From: Synchiropus splendidus
Taxonomy: Eukaryota > Chordata > Actinopteri > Syngnathiformes > Callionymidae
Length of the DNA: 64,000 nucleotides
Assembly (NCBI RefSeq): GCF_027744825.2
Contig: NC_071349.1
Coordinates: 3,720,001-3,784,000, forward strand
Direction of reading: 5' to 3'
Shown here: piece by piece, positions 36,501-51,300 of the stretch
How the letters are laid out: each line of letters opens with the position of its first letter
Numbering within the stretch: position 1 is the stretch's first letter
Notes under the pieces: generated by a model
What the model saw: only the letters and a program-made list of their open reading frames with translations
What the model was told of the DNA's origin: nothing
Databases searched by the model: none
Position numbers and translations under genes: made by a program

Positions 36501-39500
36501 AAGTTATTAACATTTTTACCTTTGGCGTTCCGGAATCGACCTTATCTCAGGATGAAAAATCGTTTTCTGCATTGTCCCATAACTTTGCAGGGAAGCTTCA
36601 GAACATGAAATTTTCACGTCCCACTATAGCAGTAAGGGTCTTTCTAGTATTTGCACATCAAATCTAAGCTGTCTGAAGTGTTTTTCGAAAGTTATCAACA
36701 TTTTTATGTTTGGCGTTCCGGAACCCACGTTATCACAAGCTGAAAACGCGTTTTCTGCATTGTGCCATAACTTTGCAGGGAAGCTTCAGAACATGAAATT
36801 TTCAGGTCCCACTTTCGCAGAAAGGGTCTTTCTAGTAGTTGCACATCAAATCTAAGATGTCTGAAGTGTTTTTCCAAAGTTATCAACATTTTTATGTTTG
36901 GCGTTCCGGAATCGACCTTATCTCAGGCTGAAAACGCATTTTCTGCATTGTGCCATAATATTGCAGGGACCCTTTAGAACATGAAATGTTCACCTCCCAC
37001 TATAGCAGAAAGGGTCTTTCTAGTAGTTGCACATTAAATCTAAGCTGTCTGAAGTGTTGTTCCAAAGTTATCAACATTTTTACGTTTGGCGTTTCGGAAA
37101 CCACCTTATCTCAGGATGAAAATGCATTTTCTGCATTGTCCCATAACTTTCCAGGGAAGCTTCAGAACATGAAATTTTGACCTCCCACTATAGCAGAAAG
37201 GTTCTTTCTAATAGTTGCACATCAAATCTAAGCTGTCTGAAGTGTTTTTCCAAAGTTATCAACATTTTTATGTTTGGCGTTCCGGAACCCACCTTATCTC
37301 AGGCTGAAAACGCGTTTTCGGCATTGTGCATTAACTTTGCTGGGAAGCTTCAGAACATGAAATTTTCACGTCCCACTATAGCAGAAAGGGTCTTTCTAGT
37401 AGTTGCACATCAAATCTAAGCTGTCTGAAGTGTTTTTCCAAAGTTATTAACATTTTTACCTTTGGCGTTCCGGAATCGACCTTATCTCAGGATGAAAAAT
37501 GGTTTTCTGCATTGTCCCATAACTTTGCAGGGAAGCTTCAGAACATGAAATTTTCACGTCCCACTATAGCAGTAAGGGTCTTTCTAGTATTTGCACATCA
37601 AATCTAAGCTGTCTGAAGTGTTTTTCGAAAGTTATCAACATTTTTATGTTTGGCGTTCCGGAACCCACGTTATCACAAGCTGAAAACGCGTTTTCTGCAT
37701 TGTGCCATAACTTTGCAGGGAAGCTTCAGAACATGAAATTTTCAGGTCCCACTTCGCAGAAAGGGTCTTTCTAGTAGTTGCACATCAAATCTAAGATGTC
37801 TGAAGTGTTTTTCCAAAGTAATCAACATTTTTATGTTTGGCGTTCCGGAATCGACCTTATCTCAGGCTGAAAACGCATTTTCTGCATTGTGCCATAACTT
37901 TGCAAGGAAGCTTCAGAACATGAAATGTTCACCTCCCACTATAGCAGGAAGGGTCTTTCAAGTAGTTGCACATCAAATCTAAGCTGTCCGAAGTGCTTTT
38001 AGAAAGTTATCAACATTTTTATGTTTGGCGTTCCGGAATCGACCTTATCTCAGGCTGAAAACGCGTTTTACGCATTGTGCCATAATATTGCAGGGACCCT
38101 TTAGAACATGAAATGTTCACCTCCCACTATAGCAGAAAGGGTCTTTCTAGTAGTTGCACATCAAATCTAAGCTGTCTGAAGTGTTTTTCGAAAGTTATCA
38201 ACATTTTTATGTTTGGCGTTCTGGAACCCACCTTATCACAAGCTGAAAACGCGTTTTCTGCATTGTGCCATAACTTTGCAGGGAAGCTTCATAACATGAA
38301 ATGTTCACCTCCCACTATAGCAGGAAGGGTCTTTCTAGTAGTTGCACATCAAATCTAAGCTGTCTGAAGTGTTTTCCGAAAGTTATCAACATTTTTATGT
38401 TTGGCGTTCCGGAATCGACCTTATCTCAGGCTGAAAACGCGTTTTACGCATTGTGCCATAACTTTGCAGGGAACCTTTAGAACATGAAATTTTCACCTCC
38501 CACTATAGCAGAAAGGGTCTTTCGAGTAGTTGCACATCAAATCTAAGCTGTCTGAAGTGTTGTTCCAATGTTATCAACATTTTTACGTTTGGCGTTTCGG
38601 AAACCACCTTATCTCAGGATGAAAATGCATTTTCTGCATTGTCCCATAACTTTCCAGGGAAGCTTCAGAACATGAAATTTTGACCTCCCACTATAGCAGA
38701 AAGGTTCTTTCTAATAGTTGCACATCAAATCTAAGCTGTCTGAATTGTTTTTCGAACGTTATCAACATTTTTATGTTTGGCGTTCCAGAATCGACCTTAT
38801 CTCATGCTGAAAACGCGTTGTCTGCATTGTGACATAACTTTGCATGGAAGCTTCCGAACATGAAATTTTCACATCCCACTATGGCAGAAAGGGTCTTTCA
38901 CGTAGTTGCACATCAAATCTCAGCTGTCTGAAGTGTTTTTCCAAAGTTATCAACATTTTTATGTTTGGCGTTCCAGAAACAACCTTATCTCAGCCTGAAA
39001 ACGCGTTTTACATATTTTGCGATAACTTTGCAGGGAAGCTTCAGAAGTTGAAATTTTTACATCCCACTATAGCAGAAAGGGTCTTTCTAGTAGTTGCACA
39101 TCAAATCTAAGCTGTCTGAAGTGTTTTTCGAAAGTTATCAACATTTTTATGTTTGGCGTTCTGGAATCCACCTTATCTCAGCCTGAAAACGGATTTTCTG
39201 CATTGTGCCATAACTTTGCAGGGAGACTTCAAAACATGAAATTTTCTCCTGCCACTATAGCAGAAAGGGTATTTCTTGTAGTTGCACATCAAATCTAAGT
39301 TGTCTGGAGTGTTTTTCCAAAGTTATCAACATTCTTATGTTTGGCGTTCCGGAATCAACCTTATCTCAGACTGAAAACGTGTTTTCTGCATTGTGCCATA
39401 ACTTTGCAGGGAGACTTCAGAACATGAAATTTTCCTCCTCCCACTATAGCAGAAAGGGTCTTTCTAGTAGTTGCACATCAAATCTAAGCTGTCTGAAATG

Positions 39501-41215
39501 TTTTTCCAAAGTTGTCAACATTTTTATGTTTGGCGTTCTGGAACCCACCTTATCTCAGGCTGAAAACGCGTTTTACGCAATTTGCCATAACTTTGCAGGG
39601 AAACTTCAGAACATGAAATTTTCACCTCCAACTATAGCAGAAAGGGTCTTTCTAGTAGTTGCACATAAAATCTAAGTTGTCTGAAGTGTTTTTCCAAAGT
39701 TATCAACATTCTTATGTTTGGCGTTCCGGAATCAACCTTATCTCTGACTGAAAGCGTGTTTTCTGCATTGTGCCATAACCTTGCAGGGAAACTTCAGAAC
39801 ATGAAATTTTCTCCTCCCACTATAGCAGAAAGGGTATTTCTAGTAGTTGCACATAAAATCTAAGTTGTCTGAAGTGTTTTCCCAAAGTTATCAACATTTT
39901 TATGTTTGGCGTTCCGGAATCAACCTTATCTCAGACTGAAAACGCGTTTTCTGCATTGTGCCATGACTTTGCAGGGAAACTTCAGAACATGAAATTTTCA
40001 CCTCCAACTATAGCAGAAAGGGTCTTTTTAGTAGTTGCGCATCAAATCTAAGCTGACTGAATTGTTTTTCCAAAGTGATCAACATTTTTATGTTTGGCGT
40101 TCGGGAATCGACATTATCTCAGGCTCAAAATGCGTTTTCTGCATTGTGCCATAACTTTACAGGGAAGCTTCAGAACATGAAATGTTCACCTCCCACTACA
40201 ACAAAAAGGGTGTTTGTAGCAGTTACACATCAAATCTAAGCTGTCTGAAGTGTTTTTCAAAAGTTATCAACATTTTTATGTTTGGCGTTCCGGAACCAAC
40301 CTTATCTCAGAATGAAAAATCGTTATCTGCATTGTCCCATAACTTTGCAGGGAAGCTTCAGAACATATAATTTTGACCTCCCTCTATAGCAGAAAGGGTC
40401 TTTCTGGTAGTTGCACATCAAATCTAAGCTGTCTGATGTGTTTTTCCAAAGTTATCAACATTTTTATGTTTGGCGTTCCGGAACCCACCTTATCTCTGGC
40501 TGAAAACGCGTTTTCTGCATTGTGCCTTTATTTTTCTGGGGAGCTTCAGAACATGGAATTTTCACCTCCCACTATTACTGAAAGGGTCTTTCTAGTAGTT
40601 GCACATCAAATCTAAGCTGTCTGAACTGTTTTTCGAAAGTTATCAACATTTTTATGTTTGGCGTTCCAGAATCGACCTTATCTCAGGCTGAAAACGCGTT
40701 TTACGCATTGTACCATAACATTGCATGAAAGATTCCGAACATGAAATTTTAACCTCACACTATAGCAGAAAGGGTCTTTTTAGTAGTTGCGCACCAAATC
40801 TAAGCTGTCTGAAGTGTTTTTCCAAAGTGATCATCATTTTTATGTTTGGCGTTCGGGAATCGACCTTATCTCAGGCTCAAATTGCGTTTTCTGCATTGTG
40901 CCATAACTTTGCAGAGAAGCTTCAGTACATGAAATTTTAACCTCCCACTATAGCAGAAAGGGTCTTTTTAGTAGTTGCGCAACAAATCTAAGCTGTCTGA
41001 AGTGTTTTTCAAAAGATATCATCATTTTTATGTTTGGCGTTCGGGAATCGACCTTATCTCAGGCTCAAAATGCGTTTTCTGCATTATGCCATAACTTTGC
41101 AGAGAAGCTTCAGTACATGAAATTTTAACCTCCCACTATAGCAGAAAGGGTCTCTTTAGTAGGTGCACATCAAATCGAAGCTGTCTGAAGTGTTTTTCGA
41201 AAGTTATCAACACTT
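33507..41215 (+). repeat. 41-monomer block, copy A (7709 bp)
   Basis: First copy of the largest duplication in the window. The unit of 7709 bp is 41 monomers plus one base and is followed directly by copy B. Markers shared in order: AACGAGTTTTACG, GTTCCACCATCAAAGCTAAGC, TTTTAATGTTTGG, TGAGGAGTTTTCCC, AACGCGTATTCTGCACTG, TTTCTGCAGTTATC, GAACACCCCG with GATGCATCAG, GTTAACACCATTTT, GAACTCTCC, AAGTGATCATCATT and GTTCGGGAATCG. The left limit is set by the first mismatch run (CATTCTTATG here, CACTTTTATG before copy B). Confidence 0.93.
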
Positions 41216-44200
41216 TTATGTTTGGCGTTCCGGAATCAACCTTATCTCAGGCTGAAAACGAGTTTTACGCATTGTGCCATAACTTTGCAGGAAAGCTTCA
41301 GAACATGAAATTTTCAACTCCCACTATAGCAGAAAGGGTCTTTCTAGTAGTTGCACATCAAATCTAAGCTGTCTTAAGTGTTTTTCCAAAGTTATCAACA
41401 TTTTTATGTTTGGCGTTCCGGAATCGACCTTATCTCAGGCTGAAAACGCGTTTTCGGAATTGTGCCATAACTTTGCAGGGAAGCTTCGGAACATGAAATT
41501 TTCACATCCCACTATAGCAGAAAGGGTCGTTCTAGTAGTTCCACCATCAAAGCTAAGCTGTCTGAAGTGTTTTTCCAAAGTTATCAACATTTTAATGTTT
41601 GGCGTTCCGGAATCGACCTTATCTCTGGCTGAAAATGCGTTTTACGCATTGTGCCATAACTTTGGAGGGAAGCTTCAGAACATCGAATTTTCACCACCCA
41701 CTATATCAGAAAGGGTCTTTCTAGTAGTTGCACATCAAATCTAAGCAGTCTGAGGAGTTTTCCCAAAGTTATCAACATTTTTGTGTTTGGCGTTCCGGAA
41801 TAGACCTTATCTCAGGCTGAAAACGCGTTTTACGCATTGTGCCATAACTTTGCAGGAAAGCTTCAGAACATGAAATTTTCAACTCCCACTATAGCAGAAA
41901 GGGTCTTTCTAGTAGTTGCACATCAAATCTAAGCTGTCTAAAGAGTTTTTCCAAAGTTATCAACATTTTTATGTTTGGCGTTCCGGAATCGACCATATCT
42001 CAGGCTGAAAACGCGTATTCTGCACTGTGCCTTAACTTTGCAGGGAAGCTTCAGAACATGAAATTTTCACCTCCCACTATAGCAGAAAGGGTCTTTCTAG
42101 TAGTTGCACGTCAAATCTAAGCTGTCTGAAGTGTTTTTCCAAAGTTTTCAACATTTTTATGTTTGGCGTTCCGGAACCCACCTCATCTCAGGCTGAAAAC
42201 GCGTATTCTGCACTGTGCCATAACTTTGCAGGAAAGCTGAAGAATATGACATTTTCACCTCTCACTATAGCAGAAAGGGTCTTTTTAGTAGTTGCACAAC
42301 AAATCTAAGCTGTCTGAAGTGTTTTTCCAAAGTTATCAACATTTTTATGTATGGCGTTCTGGAACCCAATTTATCTCATGCTAAAAACGCGTTTTCTGCA
42401 TTGTGCCATAACTTTGCAGGGAAGCTTCAGAACATGACATTTAAACATCCTACTATAGCCGAAAGGGTCTTTCTAGTACTTACACATCAAATCTAAGCTG
42501 TCTGAAGTGTTTTTCTGCAGTTATCAACATTTTTATGTTTGACGTTCCGGAATCAACCTTATCTCAGGCTGAACACCCCGTTTTCTGCATTGTGCCATAA
42601 CTTTGCAGGGATGCATCAGAAAATGACATTTTAAAGTTCCACAATAGCAGAAAAGGTCTTTATAGTAGTTGCACATCAAATCTAAGCTGTCTGAAGTGTT
42701 TTTCCAAAGTTATTAACATTTTTATGTTTGGCGTTCCTGAATCGACTTTATCTCAAGCTGAAAACGCGTTTTCTGCATTGTGCCATAACTTTGCAGGAAA
42801 CTTCAGAATATGAAATTTTAACCTCCCACTATTGCAGAAAGGGTCTTTCTAGTAGTTGCACATCAAATCTAAGCTGTCTGAAGTGTTTTTCCAAAGTTAT
42901 CAACATTCTTATGTTTGGCGTTCCGGAATCAACCTTATCTCAGGCTGAAAACGCGTTTTACGCATTGTGCCATAACTTTGCAGGAAAGCTTCAGAACATG
43001 AAATTTTCAACTCCCACAATAGCAGAAAGGGTCTTTCTAGTAGTTGCACATCAAATCTAAGCTGTCTGAAGTGTATTTCCAAAGTTATCAACATTTTTAT
43101 GTTTGGCGTTCCAGAATCGACCTTGTCTCAGGCTGAAAACGCGTTTTACGCAATTTGCCATAACTTTGCAGGAAAGCCTCAGAACATGAAATTTTCACCT
43201 CTCACTATAGCAGAAAGGGTCTTTCTAGTAGTTGCACATCAAATCTAAGCTGTCTGAAGTGTTTTTCCAAAGTTAACACCATTTTTATGTTTGGCGTTCC
43301 AAAAACAACCTTATCTCAGGCTGAAAACGCGTTTTACGCAATTTGCCATAACTTTGCAGGAAAGCTTCAGAACATGAAATTTTCACCTCCCACTATAGCA
43401 GAAATGGTCTTTCTAGTAGTTGCACATCAAATCTAAGCTGTCTGATGTGTTGTTCAAAAGTTATCAACATTTTTATGTTTGGCGTTCCGGAACTCTCCTT
43501 ATCTCACGCTTAAAACGCGTTTTCTGCATTGTGCCATGACTTTGCAGGGTAGCTTTAGAACATGAAATTTTCACCCCCCACTAGAGCAAAAAGGGTATTT
43601 CTAGTAGTTGCACATCAAATCTAAGCTGTCTGATGTGTTTTTCCAAAGTTATCAGCATTCTTATGTTTGGCGTTCCGGAATCAACCTTATCTCAAGATGA
43701 AAACGCGTTTTACGCAATTTGCCATAACTTTGCAGGAAAGCCTCAGAACATGTTATTTTCACCTCCCACTATAGCAGAAAGGGTCTTTCTCGTAGTTGCA
43801 CATCAAATCTAAGCTGTCTGAAGTGTTTTTCGAAAGTTTTCAACATTTTTATGTTTGGTGTTCCTGAATCGACCTTATCTCAGGCTGAACACGCGTTTTC
43901 TGCAATGTGCCATAACTTTGCAGGGAAGCTTCAGAACATGAAATTTTCAACTTCCACTATAGCAGAAAGGCTCTTTCCAGCAGTTGCACATCAAATCTAA
44001 GCTGTGTGAAGTGTTTTTCCAAAGTTATCAACATTTTTATGTTTGGCTTTCCGGAATCGACCTTATCTCAGGATGAAAAATCGTTTTCTGCATTGTGCCA
44101 TAATATTGCAGGGACCCTTTAGAACATGAAATGTTCACCTCCCACTATAGCAGAAAGGGTCTTTCTAGTAGTTGCACATTAAATCTAAGCTGTCTGAAGT

Positions 44201-47200
44201 GTTGTTCCAAAGTTATCAACATTTTTATGTTTGGCGTTCCGGAACCCACCTTATCTCAGGCTGAAAACGCGTTTTCGGCATTGTGCATTAACTTTGCTGG
44301 GAAGCTTCAGAACATGAAATTTTCACGTCCCACTATAGCAGAAAGGGTCTTTCTAGTAGTTGCACATCAAATCTAAGCTGTCTGAAGTGTTTTTCCAAAG
44401 TTATTAACATTTTTACCTTTGGCGTTCCGGAATCGACCTTATCTCAGGATGAAAAATCGTTTTCTGCATTGTCCCATAACTTTGCAGGGAAGCTTCAGAA
44501 CATGAAATTTTCACGTCCCACTATAGCAGTAAGGGTCTTTCTAGTATTTGCACATCAAATCTAAGCTGTCTGAAGTGTTTTTCGAAAGTTATCAACATTT
44601 TTATGTTTGGCGTTCCGGAACCCACGTTATCACAAGCTGAAAACGCGTTTTCTGCATTGTGCCATAACTTTGCAGGGAAGCTTCAGAACATGAAATTTTC
44701 AGGTCCCACTTCGCAGAAAGGGTCTTTCTAGTAGTTGCACATCAAATCTAAGATGTCTGAAGTGTTTTTCCAAAGTTATCAACATTTTTATGTTTGGCGT
44801 TCCGGAATCGACCTTATCTCAGGCTGAAAACGCATTTTCTGCATTGTGCCATAACTTTGCAAGGAAGCTTCAGAACATGAAATGTTCACCTCCCACTATA
44901 GCAGGAAGGGTCTTTCAAGTAGTTGCACATCAAATCTAAGCTGTCCGAAGTGCTTTTAGAAAGTTATCAACATTTTTATGTTTGGCGTTCCGGAATCGAC
45001 CTTATCTCAGGCTGAAAACGCGTTTTACGCATTGTGCCATAATATTGCAGGGACCCTTTAGAACATGAAATGTTCACCTCCCACTATAGCAGAAAGGGTC
45101 TTTCTAGTAGTTGCACATCAAATCTAAGCTGTCTGAAGTGTTTTTCGAAAGTTATCAACATTTTTATGTTTGGCGTTCTGGAACCCACCTTATCACAAGC
45201 TGAAAACGCGTTTTCTGCATTGTGCCATAACTTTGCAGGGAAGCTTCATAACATGAAATGTTCACCTCCCACTATAGCAGGAAGGGTCTTTCTAGTAGTT
45301 GCACATCAAATCTAAGCTGTCTGAAGTGTTTTCCGAAAGTTATCAACATTTTTATGTTTGGCGTTCCGGAATCGACCTTATCTCAGGCTGAAAACGCGTT
45401 TTACGCATTGTGCCATAACTTTGCAGGGAACCTTTAGAACATGAAATTTTCACCTCCCACTATAGCAGAAAGGGTCTTTCGAGTAGTTGCACATCAAATC
45501 TAAGCTGTCTGAAGTGTTGTTCCAATGTTATCAACATTTTTACGTTTGGCGTTTCGGAAACCACCTTATCTCAGGATGAAAATGCATTTTCTGCATTGTC
45601 CCATAACTTTCCAGGGAAGCTTCAGAACATGAAATTTTGACCTCCGACTATAGCAGAAAGGTTCTTTCTAATAGTTGCACATCAAATCTAAGCTGTCTGA
45701 ATTGTTTTTCGAACGTTATCAACATTTTTATGTTTGGCGTTCCAGAATCGACCTTATCTCATGCTGAAAACGCGTTGTCTGCATTGTGACATAACTTTGC
45801 ATGGAAGCTTCCGAACATGAAATTTTCACATCCCACTATGGCAGAAAGGGTCTTTCACGTAGTTGCACATCAAATCTCAGCTGTCTGAAGTGTTTTTCCA
45901 AAGTTATCAACATTTTTATGTTTGGCGTTCCAGAAACAACCTTATCTCAGCCTGAAAACGCGTTTTACATATTTTGCGATAACTTTGCAGGGAAGCTTCA
46001 GAAGTTGAAATTTTTACATCCCACTATAGCAGAAAGGGTCTTTCTAGTAGTTGCACATCAAATCTAAGCTGTCTGAAGTGTTTTTCGAAAGTTATCAACA
46101 TTTTTATGTTTGGCGTTCTGGAATCCACCTTATCTCAGCCTGAAAACGGATTTTCTGCATTGTGCCATAACTTTGCAGGGAGACTTCAAAACATGAAATT
46201 TTCTCCTGCCACTATAGCAGAAAGGGTCTTTCTAGTAGTTGCACATCAAATCTAAGCTGTCTGAAATGTTTTTCCAAAGTTGTCAACATTTTTATGTTTG
46301 GCGTTCTGGAACCCACCTTATCTCAGGCTGAAAACGCGTTTTACGCAATTTGCCATAACTTTGCAGGGAAACTTCAGAACATGAAATTTTCACCTCCAAC
46401 TATAGCAGAAAGGGTCTTTCTAGTAGTTGCACATAAAATCTAAGTTGTCTGAAGTGTTTTTCCAAAGTTATCAACATTCTTATGTTTGGCGTTCCGGAAT
46501 CAACCTTATCTCTGACTGAAAGCGTGTTTTCTGCATTGTGCCATAACCTTGCAGGGAAACTTCAGAACATGAAATTTTCTCCTCCCACTATAGCAGAAAG
46601 GGTATTTCTAGTAGTTGCACATAAAATCTAAGTTGTCTGAAGTGTTTTCCCAAAGTTATCAACATTTTTATGTTTGGCGTTCCGGAATCAACCTTATCTC
46701 AGACTGAAAACGCGTTTTCTGCATTGTGCCATGACTTTGCAGGGAAACTTCAGAACATGAAATTTTCACCTCCAACTATAGCAGAAAGGGTCTTTTTAGT
46801 AGTTGCGCATCAAATCTAAGCTGACTGAATTGTTTTTCCAAAGTGATCAACATTTTTATGTTTGGCGTTCGGGAATCGACATTATCTCAGGCTCAAAATG
46901 CGTTTTCTGCATTGTGCCATAACTTTACAGGGAAGCTTCAGAACATGAAATGTTCACCTCCCACTACAACAAAAAGGGTGTTTGTAGCAGTTACACATCA
47001 AATCTAAGCTGTCTGAAGTGTTTTTCAAAAGTTATCAACATTTTTATGTTTGGCGTTCCGGAACCAACCTTATCTCAGGATGAAAAATCGTTATCTGCAT
47101 TGTCCCATAACTTTGCAGGGAAGCTTCAGAACATATAATTTTGACCTCCCTCTATAGCAGAAAGGGTCTTTCTGGTAGTTGCACATCAAATCTAAGCTGT

Positions 47201-47983
47201 CTGATGTGTTTTTCCAAAGTTATCAACATTTTTATGTTTGGCGTTCCGGAACCCACCTTATCTCTGGCTGAAAACGCGTTTTCTGCATTGTGCCTTTATT
47301 TTTCTGGGGAGCTTCAGAACATGGAATTTTCACCTCCCACTATTACTGAAAGGGTCTTTCTAGTAGTTGCACATCAAATCTAAGCTGTCTGAACTGTTTT
47401 TCGAAAGTTATCAACATTTTTATGTTTGGCGTTCCAGAATCGACCTTATCTCAGGCTGAAAACGCGTTTTACGCATTGTACCATAACATTGCATGAAAGA
47501 TTCCGAACATGAAATTTTAACCTCACACTATAGCAGAAAGGGTCTTTTTAGTAGTTGCGCACCAAATCTAAGCTGTCTGAAGTGTTTTTCCAAAGTGATC
47601 ATCATTTTTATGTTTGGCGTTCGGGAATCGACCTTATCTCAGGCTCAAATTGCGTTTTCTGCATTGTGCCATAACTTTGCAGAGAAGCTTCAGTACATGA
47701 AATTTTAACCTCCCACTATAGCAGAAAGGGTCTTTTTAGTAGTTGCGCAACAAATCTAAGCTGTCTGAAGTGTTTTTCAAAAGATATCATCATTTTTATG
47801 TTTGGCGTTCGGGAATCGACCTTATCTCAGGCTCAAAATGCGTTTTCTGCATTATGCCATAACTTTGCAGAGAAGCTTCAGTACATGAAATTTTAACCTC
47901 CCACTATAGCAGAAAGGGTCTCTTTAGTAGGTGCACATCAAATCGAAGCTGTCTGAAGTGTTTTTCGAAAGTTATCAACACTT
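41216..47983 (+). repeat. 41-monomer block, copy B, reduced to 36 monomers (6768 bp)
   Basis: Tandem second copy. Offset to copy A falls in steps 7709, 7145, 6957, 6768, i.e. losses of 564, 188 and 189 bp (three, one and one monomers) at about 44090, 44200-44225 and 46220. 6768 is exactly 36 x 188. Point differences I noted: T33957/A41666, T35034/C42743, A35216/G42925, A37820/T44777, G37501/C44458, C38689/G45646 and A40311/G47079, so divergence is about 0.1%. Two of these are at CpG sites. The list is by eye and may be incomplete. Confidence 0.93.
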
Positions 47984-48320
47984 TTATGTTTGGCGTTCCT
48001 GAATCGACCTTATCTCAGGCTGAAAACACGTTTTATGCATTGTGCCATAACTTTGCAGGGAAGCTTCAGAACATGAAATTTACACCTCCCACTATAGCAG
48101 AAAGGGTCTTTCTCGTAGTTGCACATCAAATCTAAGCTGTCTGAAGTATTTTTCCAAAGTTATCAACATTCTTATGTTTGGAGTTCCGGAATCAACCATA
48201 TCTTAGGCTGAAAACATGTTTTCTGCATTGTGCCATAACTTTGCAGGGAAGCTTCAGAACATGAAGTTTTCATATCCCACTATAGCAGAAAGGGTATTTC
48301 TAGTAGTTGCACATCAAATC

Positions 48321-51300
48321 TAAGCTGTCTGAAGTGTTTTTCCAAAGTTATCAACATTCTTATGTTTGGCGTTCCGGAATCAACCTCATCTCAGGCTGAA
48401 AACGCGTTTTACGCATTGTGCCATAACTTTGCAGGAAAGCTTCAGAACATGAAATTTTCAACTCCCAATATAGCAGAAAGGGTCTTACTAGTAGTTGCAC
48501 ATCAAATGTAAGCGGTCTGAAGTGTTTTTCCAAAGTTATCAACATTTTTACGTTTGGCGTTCCAGAATCGACCTTATCTCAGGCTGAAAACGCGTTGTCT
48601 GCATTGTGCCATAACTTTGCATGGAAGCTTCCGAACATGAAAATTTAACCTTCCACTATAGCAGAAAGGGTCTTTCTAGTAGTTGCAGATCAAATCTTAG
48701 CTGTCTGAAATGTTTTTCCAAAGTTATCAACATTTTTACGTTTGGCGTTCCAGAATCGACCTTATCTCAGGCTGAAAACGCGTTGTCTGCATTGTGCCAT
48801 AACTTTGCATGGAAGCTTCCGAACATGAAAATTTAACCTCCCACTATAGCAGAAAGGGTCTTTCTAGTAGTTGCACATCAAATCTTAGCTGTCTGAAGTG
48901 TTTTTCCAAAGTTATCAACATTTTTATGTTTGGCGTTCTGAAATCAACCTCATCTCAGGCTGAAAACGCGTTTTACGCATTGTGTCATAACTTTGCAGGG
49001 AAGCTTCAGAACATGAAATTTTTACCTCCCACTATAGCAGAAAGGGTCTTTCTAGTAGTTGCACATCAAATGTAAGCTGTCTGTAGAGTTTTTCCTGAGT
49101 TATCAACATTTTTATGTTTGGCGTTCTGAAATCAACCTCATCTCAGGCTGAAAACGCGTTTTACGCATTGTGCCATAACTTTGCAGGAAAGCTTCAGAAC
49201 ATGAAATTTTCAACTCCCAATATAGCAGAAAGGGTCTTTCTTGTAGTTGCACATCAAATCTAAGCTGTCTGAAGTGTTTTTCCAAAGTTATCAACATTTT
49301 TATGTTTGGCGTTCCGGAATCGACCTTATCTCGGGATGAAAAATCGTTTTCTGCATTGTCCCATAACTTTGCAGGGAAGCTTCAGAACATGAAATGTTCA
49401 CCTCCCACTATAGCAGAAAGGGTCTTTCTAGTAGTTGCACATCAAATGTAAGCGGTCTGAAGTGTTTTTCCATAGATATCAACATTTTTACGTTTGGCGT
49501 TCCAGAATCGACCTTATCTCAGGCTGAAAACGCGTTGTCTGCATTGTGCCATAACTTTGCATGGAAGCTTCCGAACATGAAAATTTAACCTCCCACTATA
49601 GCAGAAAGGGTCTTTCTAGTAGTTGCAGATCAAATCTTAGCTGTCTGAAATGTTTTTCCAAAGTTATCAACATTTTTACGTTTGGCGTTCCAGAATCGAC
49701 CTTATCTCAGGCTGAAAACGCGTTGTCTGCATTGTGCCATAACTTTGGAGGGAAGCTTCAGAACATGAAATTTTCACCTCTGACTATAGCAGAAAGGGTC
49801 TTTCTAGTAGTTGCACATCAAATCTAAGCTGTCTGAAGTGTTTTTCCAAAGTTATCAACATTTTTATGTTTGACGTTCTGGAATCGACCTTATCTCAGGC
49901 TGAAAACGCGTTTTCGGCATTGTGCCATAACTTTGCTGGGAAGCTTCAGAACATGAAATTTTAACCTCCCACTATAGCAGAAAGGGTCTTTCTAGTAGTT
50001 GCACATCAAATCTAAGCTGTCTGAAGTATTTTTCGAAAGTTAATAACATTTTTATGTTTGGCGTTCCGGAACCCACCTTATCTCAGGCTGAAAACGCGTT
50101 TTCGGCATTGTGCCATGACTTTGCAGGGAAGCTTCAGAACATGAAATTTTCACGTCCCACTATAGCAGAAAGGGTCTTTCTAGTATTTGAACATCAAATC
50201 TAAGCTGTCTGAAGTGTTTTTCGAAAGTTATCAACATTTTTATGTTTGGCGTTCTGGAACCCACCTTATCACAAGCTGAAAACGCGTTTTCGGCATTGTG
50301 CCATAACTTTGCAGGGAAGCTTCAGCACATGAAATTTTCACGTCCCACTATACCAGAAAGGGTCTTTCTAGTAGTTGCACATCAAATGTAAGCTGTCTGA
50401 AGTGTTTTTCGAAAGTTATCAACATTTTTATGTTTGGCGTTCCGGAATCGACCTTATCTCAGGCTGAAAACGCGTTTTACGCATTGTGCCATAACTTTGC
50501 AGGGAAGCTTCAGAACATGAAATTTTCACCTCCCAATATAGCAGAAAGGGTCTTTCTAGTAGTTGCACATCAAATCTAAGCGGTCTGAAGTGTTTTTCGA
50601 AACTTATGAACATTTTTATGTTTCGCGTTCCGTAATCGACCTTATCTCAGGTTGAAAAATCGTTTTCTGCATTGTCCCATAACTTTCCATGGGAAGCTTC
50701 AGAACATGAAATTTTGACCTCCCACTATAGCAGAAAGGGTCTTTCTAGTAGTTGCACATCAAATCTAAGCTGTCTGAAGTGTTTTTCGAAAGTTATCAAC
50801 ATTTTTATGTTTGGCGTTCCGGAATTGACCTTATCTCAGGCTGAAAACGCGTTTTCTGCATTGTGCCATAACTTCTCAGGGAACCTTCAGAACATGAAAT
50901 GTTCACCTCCCACTATGGCAGAAAGGGTCTTTCTAGTAGTTGCACATCAAATCTAAGCTGTCTGAAGTGTTTTTCCAAAGTTATCAACATTTTTTTTGTT
51001 TGGCGTTCCGGAACCCACCTTATCTCAAGCTGAAAACGCGTTTTCTGCATAGTGCCATAACTTTGCAGGGAAGCTTCAGAACATGAAATGTTCACCTCCC
51101 ACTATAGCAGAAAGGGTCTTTCTAGTAGTTGCACATCAAATCTAAGCTGTCTGAAATGTTTTTCCAAAGTTATCAACATTTTTATGTTTGGCGTTCCGGA
51201 ACCCACCTTATCTCAGGCTGAAAACGGGTTTTCGGCATTGTGCCATAACTTTGCTTGGAAGCTTCAGAACATGAAATTTTCACGTCCCACTATAGCAGAA

